From: DAIRVC01 sp036803025
Lineage (GTDB): Bacteria > Chloroflexota > Anaerolineae > Anaerolineales > E44-bin32
Reading direction: 5' to 3'
Assembly (NCBI GenBank): GCA_036803025.1
Contig: DAIRVC010000013.1
Coordinates: forward strand, 1 to 29,638
Length of the DNA stretch: 29,638 bases
Shown here: one piece after another, positions 7,188 through 16,208 of the stretch
Layout: each line of letters begins with the position of its first letter
Numbering within the stretch: position 1 is the first letter of the stretch
Made by a program: the position numbers and the translations under genes
The notes under the pieces: generated by a model
Told to the model about the DNA's origin: nothing
What the model saw: the letters and a program-made list of their open reading frames with translations, nothing else
Database searches by the model: none

Positions 7188-8582
7188 TTGAAGGTCGAGA
7201 CGCAGGACTTGGAAAATCGGCAAGTCAAACTGACCGTCGAGGTGCCCGACGAGCGCGTGCACGAGGCCATGCGCGCCGCCGCGCGCCGCATGAGCAAGCA
7301 GACGCGTATCCCCGGCTTCCGACCGGGCAAAGCGCCGTACGAAATCCTGCTCCAGCGCTTCGGCGAGGAGGCGATCTTCGAGGAAGCGCTCGAGACCCTG
7401 GGGCAGGATCTCTACCGCCAGGCGCTCGAGGACGCCGCCCTGGAACCTTTCGCCCCGGGAAGCCTGGACGAGGTCGTCAGCCGCACCCCGCTGGTCCTGC
7501 GCTACACCGTGCCGCTGGCGCCCAAGGTCGAACTGGGCGACTACCGCGCGGTGCGCGTTGCCTACGAACTCCCGTCGGTCAGTGACGAGGCTGTCGAGGG
7601 CTTCCTCGAGGATCTGCGTCAATCTCAGGCTGTCATCGAACCGGCTGAGCGGGCCTTGCAGCTGCAGGACCTGGCCATCGTCGACCTGGAGGGCGAGCTG
7701 CTGCCCAAAGACGGCGCCGAGGCGGAGACGCTCATCAAGCAGAAGTCCGTCTCGCTCCTGGTCGCCGAAACGAACGAATGGCCGGTGCCCGGGCTGGCGC
7801 TGTCGCTGATCGGGTTGTCTGTCGGGGAAGCCAAGGACTACGAGTACACGTTCCCTGAGTCCTACGACACCGATTCGCTGCGCCAGCGGACGGCGCGCTT
7901 CCACGCCACCGTGCAGGAGGTCAAGTCGCGCAGCCTGCCGGACTGGTCGGATGACCTCGCCCGGAGCCTGGGCGAGTACACCGATTTGGCCGACTTGCGC
8001 ACCCGGGTGCGCACGGGCCTTGAGGATCAAGCGCGCAGCCGCCACGAAGAGGAGTACGCCGAGCAGGCGCTCGAGGCCGTGCAGAAGACTGCGACGGTCA
8101 CCTACCCGCCGCAGCTGCTGCAGGACGAGCTCACCGACATGCTGCGCGACCTGGACACACGCTTCCGGTCGCAGGGCATGAATCTGGTCGAGTATTTGAA
8201 GGCGGAGAAGAAGACCGAAGAGGGGCTCCGGGCGGAGCTGGAGCCTCGTGCGCGCCGCCAGCTGGAGCGCTCCCTGATCCTGTACGAGGTCATCGAGGTC
8301 GAACGGCTGAAAGTAGAGGATCAGGAGATCTCCGAGGCGACCGAGCGCATGTCGGCCGGGGCGCAGTCGGCCAGCAATGAGGAACTGCGCAAAGCGCTCG
8401 AGCAGCCGCAGAACCGGCGCCGTATTGCCTTCAACCTTCTGACCGACAAGGCGCTCAAGCAGATCGCCTTGATCGCCCGCGGCGAAGCCGGCCCGATCCC
8501 GCCCGAACCCGAACCCGAGCCTGCCGAGGAGCCCTCCGAGGAGGGCACCGTGCAGTCCACATCCGAGACGAGGTTGGAATGA
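7188..8582 (+). CDS. tig: Trigger factor, ribosome-associated chaperone
   Basis: The 464-residue protein shows the ribosome-binding N-terminal domain with the signature GFRPGKAP (residues 43-50), a central FKBP-type peptidyl-prolyl isomerase region (about 155-240) and the C-terminal chaperone arms, ending in an acidic Pro/Glu-rich tail. It binds nascent chains at the exit tunnel. The start is TTG at 7188, with GAAAGGG about ten bases upstream; the first residues KVETQDLENRQVKLTV fit the family's N-terminus, and no ATG or GTG start fits as well. The TGA overlaps the clpP ATG (ATGA), giving the classic tig-clpP-clpX order. The gene begins 80 bases after tRNA-Leu and probably shares its promoter. 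Confidence 0.95.
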   Translation: MKVETQDLENRQVKLTVEVPDERVHEAMRAAARRMSKQTRIPGFRPGKAPYEILLQRFGEEAIFEEALETLGQDLYRQALEDAALEPFAPGSLDEVVSRTPLVLRYTVPLAPKVELGDYRAVRVAYELPSVSDEAVEGFLEDLRQSQAVIEPAERALQLQDLAIVDLEGELLPKDGAEAETLIKQKSVSLLVAETNEWPVPGLALSLIGLSVGEAKDYEYTFPESYDTDSLRQRTARFHATVQEVKSRSLPDWSDDLARSLGEYTDLADLRTRVRTGLEDQARSRHEEEYAEQALEAVQKTATVTYPPQLLQDELTDMLRDLDTRFRSQGMNLVEYLKAEKKTEEGLRAELEPRARRQLERSLILYEVIEVERLKVEDQEISEATERMSAGAQSASNEELRKALEQPQNRRRIAFNLLTDKALKQIALIARGEAGPIPPEPEPEPAEEPSEEGTVQSTSETRLE

Positions 8583-9217
8583 GCGAGACGAATCCCCAGT
8601 CCTTGATCCCGATGGTCATCGAGACCTCCGGACGCGGTGAGCGCGCCTACGACATCTACTCCCTGCTCCTGCGGAATCGCATCGTCTTCCTGGGTACGCC
8701 CATCAATGACCAGGTCGCCAATGTCATCGTGGCGCAGCTGCTCTACCTGAACCAGGACGACCCGGAGAAGGAAATCCAGATGTACATCAACTCGCCCGGC
8801 GGCGGGATCTATGCCGGCCTGGCGATCTATGACACGATGCAGCAGCTCTCCAACCAGATCTCGACGGTCGCCGTCGGCGTGACGGCCTCCTTTGGTACCG
8901 TGCTCCTAGCCGCCGGCACCAAGGGCTTGCGCTACGCCCTGCCCCATGCCACCATTCACCTTCACCAGCCTCTGGGCGGGGCCCAGGGCCAGGCGACCGA
9001 TATCGAGATCCAGGCGAAAGAGATATTGCGCCTGAAGGAGAAACTGAATACCATCTTGTCAAAGCATACCGGCCAGCCGCTGGACGTGATCGAGCGCGAC
9101 ACCGAACGGGATTTCTACATGGACGGCGTCGGCGCATCCGAGTACGGCATCATCGATCACGTGCTCGAGCCGGGAACGTCGCCGGACGGCAAGAAGGAAG
9201 GCAAGAAGGACGGGTAA
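8579..9217 (+). CDS. clpP: ATP-dependent Clp protease proteolytic subunit
   Basis: The 212-residue ClpP has the full catalytic triad: Ser104 in VTASFGT, His129 in the HQPLGG motif, and Asp178 in ERDTERD, all at spacings equal to those of E. coli ClpP. The YINSPGG segment that shapes the substrate strand is present. ClpP forms tetradecameric chambers that degrade proteins fed by ClpX, encoded three bases downstream. The N-terminus is short, with no obvious long propeptide. A Lys/Gly-rich tail (residues about 202-212) extends the C-terminus. The start overlaps the tig stop, so translation is probably coupled. Confidence 0.97.
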   Translation: MSETNPQSLIPMVIETSGRGERAYDIYSLLLRNRIVFLGTPINDQVANVIVAQLLYLNQDDPEKEIQMYINSPGGGIYAGLAIYDTMQQLSNQISTVAVGVTASFGTVLLAAGTKGLRYALPHATIHLHQPLGGAQGQATDIEIQAKEILRLKEKLNTILSKHTGQPLDVIERDTERDFYMDGVGASEYGIIDHVLEPGTSPDGKKEGKKDG

Positions 9218-9220
9218 GGC

Positions 9221-10525
<1,305 letters not shown>

Positions 10526-10545
10526 TCCCAGCAGCCAGCACGAAC

Positions 10546-11427
10546 ATGCACACCCGACTGTCGACTTTCTCCCTTGCCGCCTGCGACTCGGCCGACGGGG
10601 CCTGGGGCGTCGCGGTCGCCTCCAAGTTCCCGGCCGTGGGGGCGCGCGTGCCGTGGGCGGCCAGCGGGGCCGGCGCCGTGGCCACACAGTCCTATGCCAA
10701 TACCACCTTCGGTCCACGCGGCCTGGCGGCCATGGCCGCCGGCGCCTCCGCAGAGCAGGCCCTGGCGGCGCTCCTGGCCGATGATCCGCAGAGCGAGAAA
10801 CGCCAGGTCGGCCTGGTCGATGCCCGCGGGGGCTCCGCCACATTCACCGGCAGGCAATGCCATCCCTGGGCGGGAGGGCGCGCCGGGCCGGGCTACGCTG
10901 CCCAGGGCAATCTCCTGGCGGGCGCACAAGTGCTCGACGCTTTGGTGGACACGTTCTTGTCTGCCTCCGGCGACCTGCCCGGCCGGCTTGTGGCGGCCTT
11001 GCTGGCGGCTGATCGAGCCGGCGGAGATCGCCGCGGCCGGCAGAGCGCCGCCGTGTATGTCTCCAAGGCCGGCGCCGGATACGGCGGCCTGGACGACATC
11101 TGGATAGACTACCGCGTCGATGACCACGACGACCCTGTCCGGCGCCTGACCGAGCTGCTGGATCTCCACCGCTTGTACTTCGGCAAGAGCCCGGCCGAGG
11201 ACGAACTGCCCTTGGAAGGCGAGGTTCTCCGTCGCCTGCTCGAGATGGCCCGCCGCCTCGGCCACTACCACGGCGATGCGCTCGCAGCCTACGACGCGAA
11301 CACGCTCGCCGCGCTGGAGGCCTTCGTTGGCAATGAGAACTTCGAGGACCGTGTCGACTTCGCCCGCCGCCGGATCGACCGCCCGGTCTTCGAGTACTTG
11401 CTGCAACGCTTCGGCGGCGACAAGTGA
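10546..11427 (+). CDS. DUF1028 protein with putative peptidoglycan-binding C-terminal domain
   Basis: Residues 1-215 match the DUF1028 family (COG3342, Ntn-hydrolase-like fold): TRLSTFSLAACD at the start, a VAVASKFPAVGA strand, NTTFG, and the RQSAA-GYGG-VDDHDDPV stretch. The C-terminal part (about 220-293) with RLGHYHGDA and LEAFVGNENFEDR resembles the helical PG_binding_2 domain that often accompanies DUF1028. In Ntn hydrolases the catalytic nucleophile is exposed by processing; Thr3 or Ser6 could play that part here, but this is speculation. There is no signal peptide, which sits oddly with a peptidoglycan-binding label. The position, 20 bases after clpX, suggests co-expression with the protease genes. 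Confidence 0.85.
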   Translation: MHTRLSTFSLAACDSADGAWGVAVASKFPAVGARVPWAASGAGAVATQSYANTTFGPRGLAAMAAGASAEQALAALLADDPQSEKRQVGLVDARGGSATFTGRQCHPWAGGRAGPGYAAQGNLLAGAQVLDALVDTFLSASGDLPGRLVAALLAADRAGGDRRGRQSAAVYVSKAGAGYGGLDDIWIDYRVDDHDDPVRRLTELLDLHRLYFGKSPAEDELPLEGEVLRRLLEMARRLGHYHGDALAAYDANTLAALEAFVGNENFEDRVDFARRRIDRPVFEYLLQRFGGDK

Positions 11428-11439
11428 TGGACACTGCCC

Positions 11440-12246
11440 GTGATTGACCTGCGCGCGTTCCGTGGATTGATCGTGGATGGTGACGGCGTCTTATGGCTGG
11501 ACACCACCCCCCTGCCCGGCTTGGGCGAGTTCTTCGCCGTCCTGCGTCGGCGGTCATTGCCGTTCGTCATCGCCACCAACAACGCCACGACCAGCCCGGA
11601 GATCGTCCAGGAGAAGCTGGCCGGCTTCGGCGTGACGATCGCCTCGGGCGAGGTGCTGACCTCATCCGAGGCCACCGCCGGGGTGTTGCTTGAGCGCCTC
11701 AGCGCCGGGGCCAGGGTGCTGCCCATCGGGGAACGCGGCCTGTTGGATGCGCTGCGCCGGGCGGGCTTCACGCTGGTTGATAAGGCTGATGGTGTCGGCG
11801 CGGTCGTGGCCGCCCTCGACCGCCAGCTGACCTACGAGCGCTTGATGGAAGCCAGCCTGGCGATTGAAGCCGGCGCTCTGTTCGTGGCGACGAACCCGGA
11901 TGTGACCTACCCTGTCGAGCGCGGGCTGGCCCCGGGCAGCGGGGCAATCCTGGCTGCTCTGGTAGCCACGACCGGCGTGAAACCGCTGATCGTCGGCAAA
12001 CCCGAGCCGCACCTCTTCCGACAAGCGCTGGCAGTCCTCGGCACGCTGCCGCGTGAGACCCTTGCGATCGGCGATCGCATCGAGACGGACGTGGTCGGCG
12101 CCCAGCGGGCGGGCATGCCGGCCGCGTTGGTGCTCACCGGCGTCACTAGCCCGCAGGCGCTGGTCGCCTCGCCGGTCCAGCCCGAATACGTCTTTGAGAA
12201 CCTGACCCAACTGGCCGCCGCCCTTGACCGGCCGCTCGATGCCTGA
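11440..12246 (+). CDS. NagD-type HAD phosphatase (HAD-IIA)
   Basis: A 268-residue HAD hydrolase of subclass IIA: nucleophile motif D13-G-D15-G-V, TNNATTS for motif II, GKPEPHLF carrying the Lys of motif III, and GDRIETDV for motif IV. The C2-type cap lies between about residues 85 and 180. Relatives act on p-nitrophenyl phosphate, nucleotides or 2-phosphoglycolate; the true substrate cannot be read from sequence. The start is GTG at 11440, 12 bases after the DUF1028 stop; the nearby ATG at 11427 runs into a stop within seven codons. The gene overlaps rlmN by eight bases. Confidence 0.9.
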   Translation: MIDLRAFRGLIVDGDGVLWLDTTPLPGLGEFFAVLRRRSLPFVIATNNATTSPEIVQEKLAGFGVTIASGEVLTSSEATAGVLLERLSAGARVLPIGERGLLDALRRAGFTLVDKADGVGAVVAALDRQLTYERLMEASLAIEAGALFVATNPDVTYPVERGLAPGSGAILAALVATTGVKPLIVGKPEPHLFRQALAVLGTLPRETLAIGDRIETDVVGAQRAGMPAALVLTGVTSPQALVASPVQPEYVFENLTQLAAALDRPLDA

Positions 12247-13288
12247 CACCCGCAGCATCTACGAATTGAACAGGCAGGCACTGGCCGAGTGGGTGAGCGG
12301 ATCGGGTGAGCCGCGCTTTCGCGCCGATCAGATCTGGAAAGGCGTTTACCGGCGTCTGGCCGCCGCGCCGACCGAGCTGACGGATTTGCCCGCTCCGCTG
12401 CGAGAGCGGCTGGCGGCGGAGTGGGCATTCTCGACGCTGTCCGAACGCGCCCGGCAGCGCTCCAGCGACGGCGAGACCGAGAAGTGGCTGCTGGCCTTGC
12501 GCGACGGCCAGGCGATCGAGGTCGTCCTGATGCACTATGACCGCCGCCGCACCGCCTGCATCTCGACCCAGGTCGGCTGCGCCATGGGCTGCAGCTTCTG
12601 TGCGACAGGTCAGATGGGCTTCCGCCGCAATCTCAGCGCGGGCGAGATCGTCGAGCAGGTGATCCTCCTGGCGCGCTCGCTTTCGCAGCGCGGCCAGCGG
12701 CTGACCAACGTGGTCGTCATGGGCATGGGCGAGCCCTTCCACAACTACGAGAGCACGCTGGAGGCGGTCGACCGGTTGAACGATCCGGCCGGATTCGACT
12801 TCGGCGCACGGCGCTTCACCCTCTCGACGGTCGGGCTGGTGCCGATGATCGAACGCTTCGCTTCCGAGAAGCGCCAGGTGAACCTGGCTGTCTCGCTGCA
12901 CGCGGCCACCAACGAACTCCGCAGTCAGCTTCTGCCCATCAACCGCCGCTATCCGCTGGAGGCTCTGATGCCGGCCTGTCGCGCGTACATACAGGCGACC
13001 GGCCGCCGGCTGACCTTCGAGTGGGCGCTGATTGAGGGCGTGAACGATACGATGGAACAGGCAGCCGCGCTGGCCGGTTGGATCGAGCGCGTGAATTGCC
13101 ACGTGAACCTGATCCCGCTCAACCCCACACGGCAGTACCCGGGCTCGGGCTCGTCGCCGGATCGATCGAAGGCTTTCGCCGCTGCGCTCAGAGCCCGCGG
13201 CGTCGCCTGCACGGTCCGCCTGCGGAGAGGGATCGATATCCAGGCCGGCTGCGGGCAACTGGCGACGCAAAGCGCGGCCGGGACGTGA
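12239..13288 (+). CDS. rlmN: 23S rRNA A2503 / tRNA A37 C2-methyltransferase RlmN
   Basis: This 349-residue radical-SAM enzyme carries the C-x3-C-x2-C cluster motif in GCAMGCSFC, the GMGEPFHNY segment, SLHAA, and the C-terminal GIDIQAGCGQL with the second catalytic Cys. RlmN methylates C2 of A2503 in 23S rRNA and of A37 in some tRNAs. The GCGQL ending and overall length favour RlmN over the resistance homologue Cfr. I choose the ATG at 12239, which overlaps the end of the HAD gene, over an in-frame TTG at 12224. It is the last gene of the tRNA-Leu/tig/clp unit and converges on a lipoprotein gene 70 bases away. Confidence 0.95.
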   Translation: MPDTRSIYELNRQALAEWVSGSGEPRFRADQIWKGVYRRLAAAPTELTDLPAPLRERLAAEWAFSTLSERARQRSSDGETEKWLLALRDGQAIEVVLMHYDRRRTACISTQVGCAMGCSFCATGQMGFRRNLSAGEIVEQVILLARSLSQRGQRLTNVVVMGMGEPFHNYESTLEAVDRLNDPAGFDFGARRFTLSTVGLVPMIERFASEKRQVNLAVSLHAATNELRSQLLPINRRYPLEALMPACRAYIQATGRRLTFEWALIEGVNDTMEQAAALAGWIERVNCHVNLIPLNPTRQYPGSGSSPDRSKAFAAALRARGVACTVRLRRGIDIQAGCGQLATQSAAGT

Positions 13289-13336
13289 ACAAGGGGCTGT
13301 CCGGCTCGCCGGCGCGCGGCGTTGAGGCCCGGCCGA

Positions 13337-13353
13337 GCGGCCCGATGGGCCGC
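13337..13353. terminator. Short GC hairpin between rlmN and a convergent lipoprotein gene
   Basis: GCGGCCC and GGGCCGC pair around a GAT loop in the 70-base convergent gap. No U-tract follows on either strand, so this is a weak candidate for a bidirectional terminator. Confidence 0.35.
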
Positions 13354-13358
13354 GACCG

Positions 13359-13865
13359 CTAGCGCACGTCGATTGAGAGCTCGAACGGGGTAGCCGCGCC
13401 CCGGTAGGAGCAGACCTCGATGTAGTACAGGCCCGGCTGGGCCTCGGTCACCAGCACCTGTTCGTCCTCCATGCCGGCCTGGTTCGACTTCCAGTTGAAA
13501 GACTCTCCCTCCACCGGCATCTCGCCCACAACCGACTCATACTCACCAAAGCCGACGAACAGGTCCAGGTCCGCGTTGAAATCGCGTACGTCGATCTGAA
13601 TCGAAGTGGCCACCTCCGGCGATTGAAGGCAGTAGTACAGGCAGTTGGCCGGATAGCCCTCATCGGTAGAGTGCATTTGCAGGTCGTAGGATCGGTTGAT
13701 GTCGACCGGAGTCGCCCGCGCATCGCAGAAGCTGCCTGCCGCGGCCGTAGCGCCCCCGGCCTGCCCGGCGGCCGAGGCGGTGGCGGCCTCCTCGATCCCT
13801 CGATCGGCGCAGCCCTGCAGCAGCAGGAGCACGGCCCCCAGTCCTACGAGCAGCCTGCGATCCAT
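13359..13865 (-). CDS. Secreted lipoprotein with a PPC-like beta domain
   Basis: The 168-residue product starts with a lipoprotein signal (MDRRLL, hydrophobic core, lipobox LQGC with Cys19), followed by an Ala/Gly-rich linker and a beta-sandwich-like domain (about 45-168). The motifs FNADLDLFVGFG and YYIEVCSYRGAATPFELSIDV resemble bacterial pre-peptidase C-terminal (PPC) domains, which are extracellular accessory domains. The ATG at 13865 is decided by a strong GAGGAGGTG ribosome binding site six bases upstream; a longer open frame continuing upstream is spurious. Several Cys residues (such as CLYYC and VCSY) may form disulfides, which fits the DsbA-like oxidoreductase gene divergent to it. 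The ligand or partner is unknown. Confidence 0.75.
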   Translation of the reverse strand: MDRRLLVGLGAVLLLLQGCADRGIEEAATASAAGQAGGATAAAGSFCDARATPVDINRSYDLQMHSTDEGYPANCLYYCLQSPEVATSIQIDVRDFNADLDLFVGFGEYESVVGEMPVEGESFNWKSNQAGMEDEQVLVTEAQPGLYYIEVCSYRGAATPFELSIDVR

Positions 13866-13977
13866 GCCCGCACCTCCTCGATGGGCGCCGCACCGCGCCT
13901 GCAAGTCAAAGCATTCGGCCGGCTCGGATTCAACACCCCGCGCATTTTCGCATCGAAACGGGCCCTTCGCCAGAGCA

Positions 13978-14006
13978 TGGACAGGCGTGTGTGTCCGTGG
14001 CAGAAT
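13978..14006 (+). promoter_or_regulatory. Candidate promoter of the DsbA-like gene
   Basis: TGGACA (13978-13983), 17 bases, CAGAAT (14001-14006). The -35 is near consensus and the -10 matches in four of six positions. The ATG is 30 bases further on, with GAGGTG at 14024-14029. Confidence 0.45.
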
Positions 14007-14036
14007 TGCGCCCATCTTGTTGTGAGGTGTCGTTCG

Positions 14037-14756
14037 ATGAGTAAGAGAGCGGAGGTTCGAGAACGCCGGCAGCGTGCTCGGCGCAGACAGATGATCGGCT
14101 ACATCGGCATCGTCGGCATCGCCGCACTCTTCGTGCTGGCGATGGTGCTGTATCCGAAGCTGGCGCCTATCGGTGAGATCACCACGATCACCCCGATCGA
14201 ACGTCCGCAGGCCGACGGCACCGCCGTGGGCGACCCCCAGGCGCCCGTGCTGATCGAGCTCTTCGAGGACTTCCAGTGCCCGGCTTGCCAGGTCTTCACG
14301 GCTCAGACGGAACCGCTGCTGGTCGATAACTACGTCGTTCCCGGGAAGGCCCGCCTGGTCTTCCGCCACTTCCCCTTCATCGAGCCGGCGCCCGGGGGCG
14401 AGTCGACCCAGGCGGCCAACGCCAGCATGTGCGCCAACGAGCAAGGCCGATTCTGGGATTACCACGATATGTTGTTCGCCAATCAATCCGGGGAGAACCT
14501 GGGCGCCTTCTCCAACCGCAGGCTGGAGGCGTTCGCCGAGACACTCGGGCTGGACATGCAGGCCTTCGGCGCCTGTTTCGGTGACGACGCGTACCGGGAA
14601 CTGATCGATGCCGATGAGCAGGCCGGCCTGGCCCTGGGCGTCAACTCGACCCCGACCATCGTGGTCAACGGCACCATCGTCGAAGGTGCTGACCCGCGCC
14701 TGGTACCCTCGTACGAGGTCATCTCGCAGGCCATCGAAGCCGCCCTCGGCTCGTAG
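14037..14756 (+). CDS. Membrane-anchored DsbA-like thiol-disulfide oxidoreductase
   Basis: The 239-residue protein has a basic N-terminus, one membrane helix (about 19-38) and an extracytoplasmic thioredoxin_4/DsbA-like domain. The active site is C81-P-A-C84 within EDFQCPACQVF, and the cis-proline region reads GVNSTPTIVVNG. Such proteins (BdbD- or ScsC-like) introduce or shuffle disulfides in exported proteins. The ATG at 14037 has GAGGTG seven bases upstream; longer in-frame starts run through a region with no coding character. A perfect hairpin terminator follows the stop. No VKOR or DsbB partner is visible in the window, so the source of oxidising power is not shown. Confidence 0.9.
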   Translation: MSKRAEVRERRQRARRRQMIGYIGIVGIAALFVLAMVLYPKLAPIGEITTITPIERPQADGTAVGDPQAPVLIELFEDFQCPACQVFTAQTEPLLVDNYVVPGKARLVFRHFPFIEPAPGGESTQAANASMCANEQGRFWDYHDMLFANQSGENLGAFSNRRLEAFAETLGLDMQAFGACFGDDAYRELIDADEQAGLALGVNSTPTIVVNGTIVEGADPRLVPSYEVISQAIEAALGS

Positions 14757-14778
14757 ATGCCTCCCCAGCAACAAAGCA

Positions 14779-14810
14779 GACCCGGGCCGCTGTGCGGCCC
14801 GGGTCATTTT
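14779..14810. terminator. Strong bidirectional hairpin terminator
   Basis: Bases 14779-14790 pair perfectly over 12 bp with 14794-14805 around a TGT loop, followed by ATTTT on the plus strand. It lies between the convergent dsbA-like and DUF554 genes, so it probably ends both. Confidence 0.85.
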
Positions 14811-14873
14811 CGTCGGCAAGGTGGCGCCCTGTCGAGGTCGCCTGCGCCCGCCACCGACAAAGATGGGAGGCGC

Positions 14874-15581
14874 TCAGCTCCCGAACAGGCTGACGATCCA
14901 TACAAGCAGCGGCGCCGCGACCAGCCCAGGGAGCAGGTTTCCCACCCGGATGACTCTCAGTTCAAGCAGACTGCTGATGGCGATTCCCAACAGCAGGATC
15001 CCGCCGACGGCGGTCATCTCGGCCATCATGGGCTGTGTGAGAACGGCCTCGGCCTGTGTGGCCAGCAGGCTCAGCCCGCCCTGGTACAGCGCGATGACCA
15101 GGGTCGAGAACAGCACGCCCGGGCCGAGCATCGAAGCGAATGCCAGGGCACCAAAGCCGTCCAGCACCGATTTGATCGCCAACAGGCTGTAGTCTCCGGA
15201 CAGACCATCCTGAATAGCGCCGAGAATCGTCATCGGTCCCACACAGAAGACCAGGCTGGAGGTCAGGAATCCGCGCACGAAACGCGATCCGACGCCACCC
15301 GCCTCGCCTGGTGCGAAGCGCGATTCCAGCGCTGCGCCGATCGACAGCAGGGCGTCTTCGATGCGCCACCACTCGCCCAGGATACCCCCGAGCAGAATAC
15401 TCCCCAACGCGATGATCGGGTTCTCGGTCTGGCTAAACATGCGCAGGCCGATGGCGGCGGTGAACAGCCCCAGGCCGGCGACGACGGTCTCTCGCAGCCG
15501 TTCGGGCAGGCGCCGGCCAAACAGCAAGCCCAGCGCGCCGCCGAGCAGCACCGTGCCGATGTTCAACAGCGTGCCCGTCAC
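14874..15581 (-). CDS. DUF554 family membrane protein (YdfK-like)
   Basis: A 235-residue polytopic protein with about six or seven membrane helices and the DUF554 signatures: TGTLLNIGTVLLGGALGLL at the start, LGGILGEWWRIED, and SSLVFCVGPMTILGAIQDG near the middle. These proteins are predicted transporters of unknown substrate in the cytoplasmic membrane. The start overlaps the pduO stop as ATGA, so the two are translationally coupled. The pairing may hint at a link with cobalamin or a metabolite, but DUF554 has many contexts and I would not infer a substrate. It ends at the shared terminator. Confidence 0.9.
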   Translation of the reverse strand: MTGTLLNIGTVLLGGALGLLFGRRLPERLRETVVAGLGLFTAAIGLRMFSQTENPIIALGSILLGGILGEWWRIEDALLSIGAALESRFAPGEAGGVGSRFVRGFLTSSLVFCVGPMTILGAIQDGLSGDYSLLAIKSVLDGFGALAFASMLGPGVLFSTLVIALYQGGLSLLATQAEAVLTQPMMAEMTAVGGILLLGIAISSLLELRVIRVGNLLPGLVAAPLLVWIVSLFGS

Positions 15582-16135
15582 GGGCGTCCAGCCTTAGCCC
15601 GGGTGGGATGTGCGACGCCGGCTGCTCGGTTCTCCCACAACTCCAGCACGAAGCAGAGCGAGGAAAGGCGATTGAGGTAGGCCAGGAGCGACGGGTTCGC
15701 CAGCCGGCGCGCCTCGGCCAGGCGCGCGACCTGACGCTCCGCGCGTCGGACGATCGTGCGCGCCAAGGCAAGCGCCGCCCCGGCCAAAGAGTCCCCGGGG
15801 AGGATGAAACCTTCCGGCACCTCCAAGTGAGCGCCAAGCTCCTGGATGATCTTCTCAAGGGAGGCCGCCTGCTCGGGCCCGATCGAGCGGAAACGCTCGG
15901 CTGTCTCCGTTGTGGCCGCCAATTCAGCCATCAGATGGTAGAGGTCGCGCTGGGTCTGCAGCAGCGCCTGGCCGGCCTCGGAAGTGATCGCCAGCGCTCG
16001 CGCCAACCCCAGCGCGGCCGAAGCCTCGTCGACCGCCCCGCAGGCCTCGACCTGAACGTCGTACTTGGGCAGGCGCCCTTCTCCGAGGACATTGGTGGTG
16101 CCGTCATCGCCGCGGCGCGTGAAGTAAGCAGGCAT
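15578..16135 (-). CDS. pduO: PduO-type ATP:cob(I)alamin adenosyltransferase
   Basis: The 185-residue protein has the PduO-type features: N-terminal FTRRGDDGTT (residues 5-14) for ATP binding, QVEACGAVDEASAALGLA, the helix with RTIVRRAERQV (about 131-141), and YLNRLSSLCFVL near the end. It transfers an adenosyl group from ATP to cob(I)alamin, giving the cofactor of radical mutases and class II ribonucleotide reductase. The -10 box TATAAT lies only six bases before the ATG, so the mRNA is probably leaderless and no cobalamin riboswitch can be present in front of the gene. The downstream DUF554 gene overlaps by four bases. Confidence 0.92.
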   Translation of the reverse strand: MPAYFTRRGDDGTTNVLGEGRLPKYDVQVEACGAVDEASAALGLARALAITSEAGQALLQTQRDLYHLMAELAATTETAERFRSIGPEQAASLEKIIQELGAHLEVPEGFILPGDSLAGAALALARTIVRRAERQVARLAEARRLANPSLLAYLNRLSSLCFVLELWENRAAGVAHPTRAKAGRP

Positions 16136-16141
16136 GGCTGG

Positions 16142-16149
16142 ATTATACA
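16142..16149 (-). promoter_or_regulatory. -10 box of pduO (leaderless)
   Basis: On the minus strand TGTATAAT is followed by CCAGCC and then the pduO ATG, leaving six bases between box and start codon. Transcription should therefore begin at or within a base or two of the ATG. The -35 is poor. Confidence 0.6.
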
Positions 16150-16172
16150 GGCTCCGCGATCGGCGCGATAAT
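16143..16172 (+). promoter_or_regulatory. Candidate comEA promoter overlapping that of pduO
   Basis: TTATAC (16143-16148), an 18-base spacer and GATAAT (16167-16172) fit a sigma-70-type promoter. Its -35 occupies the same bases as the divergent pduO -10 box, and the pair forms the inverted repeat GGATTAT...ATAATCC. Confidence 0.5.
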
Positions 16173-16208
16173 CCGGGCAGCCGACGTGCGGTTGCCTGGG
16201 GGGTGCGT

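Noticed and set aside
13623..14036. Upstream extension of the DsbA-like frame
   Set aside because: It is antisense to the lipoprotein gene and would precede the predicted promoter; the ATG at 14037 has a good ribosome binding site and a normal N-terminal anchor.
13866..14819. Upstream extension of the minus-strand lipoprotein frame
   Set aside because: It runs antisense to the DsbA-like gene and through its terminator; the lipoprotein start at 13865 has a signal peptide and a strong ribosome binding site.
16134..16208. Earlier start for comEA at 16134
   Set aside because: It overlaps the pduO start region and lies upstream of the predicted comEA promoter; the ATG at 16209 gives a normal membrane anchor.
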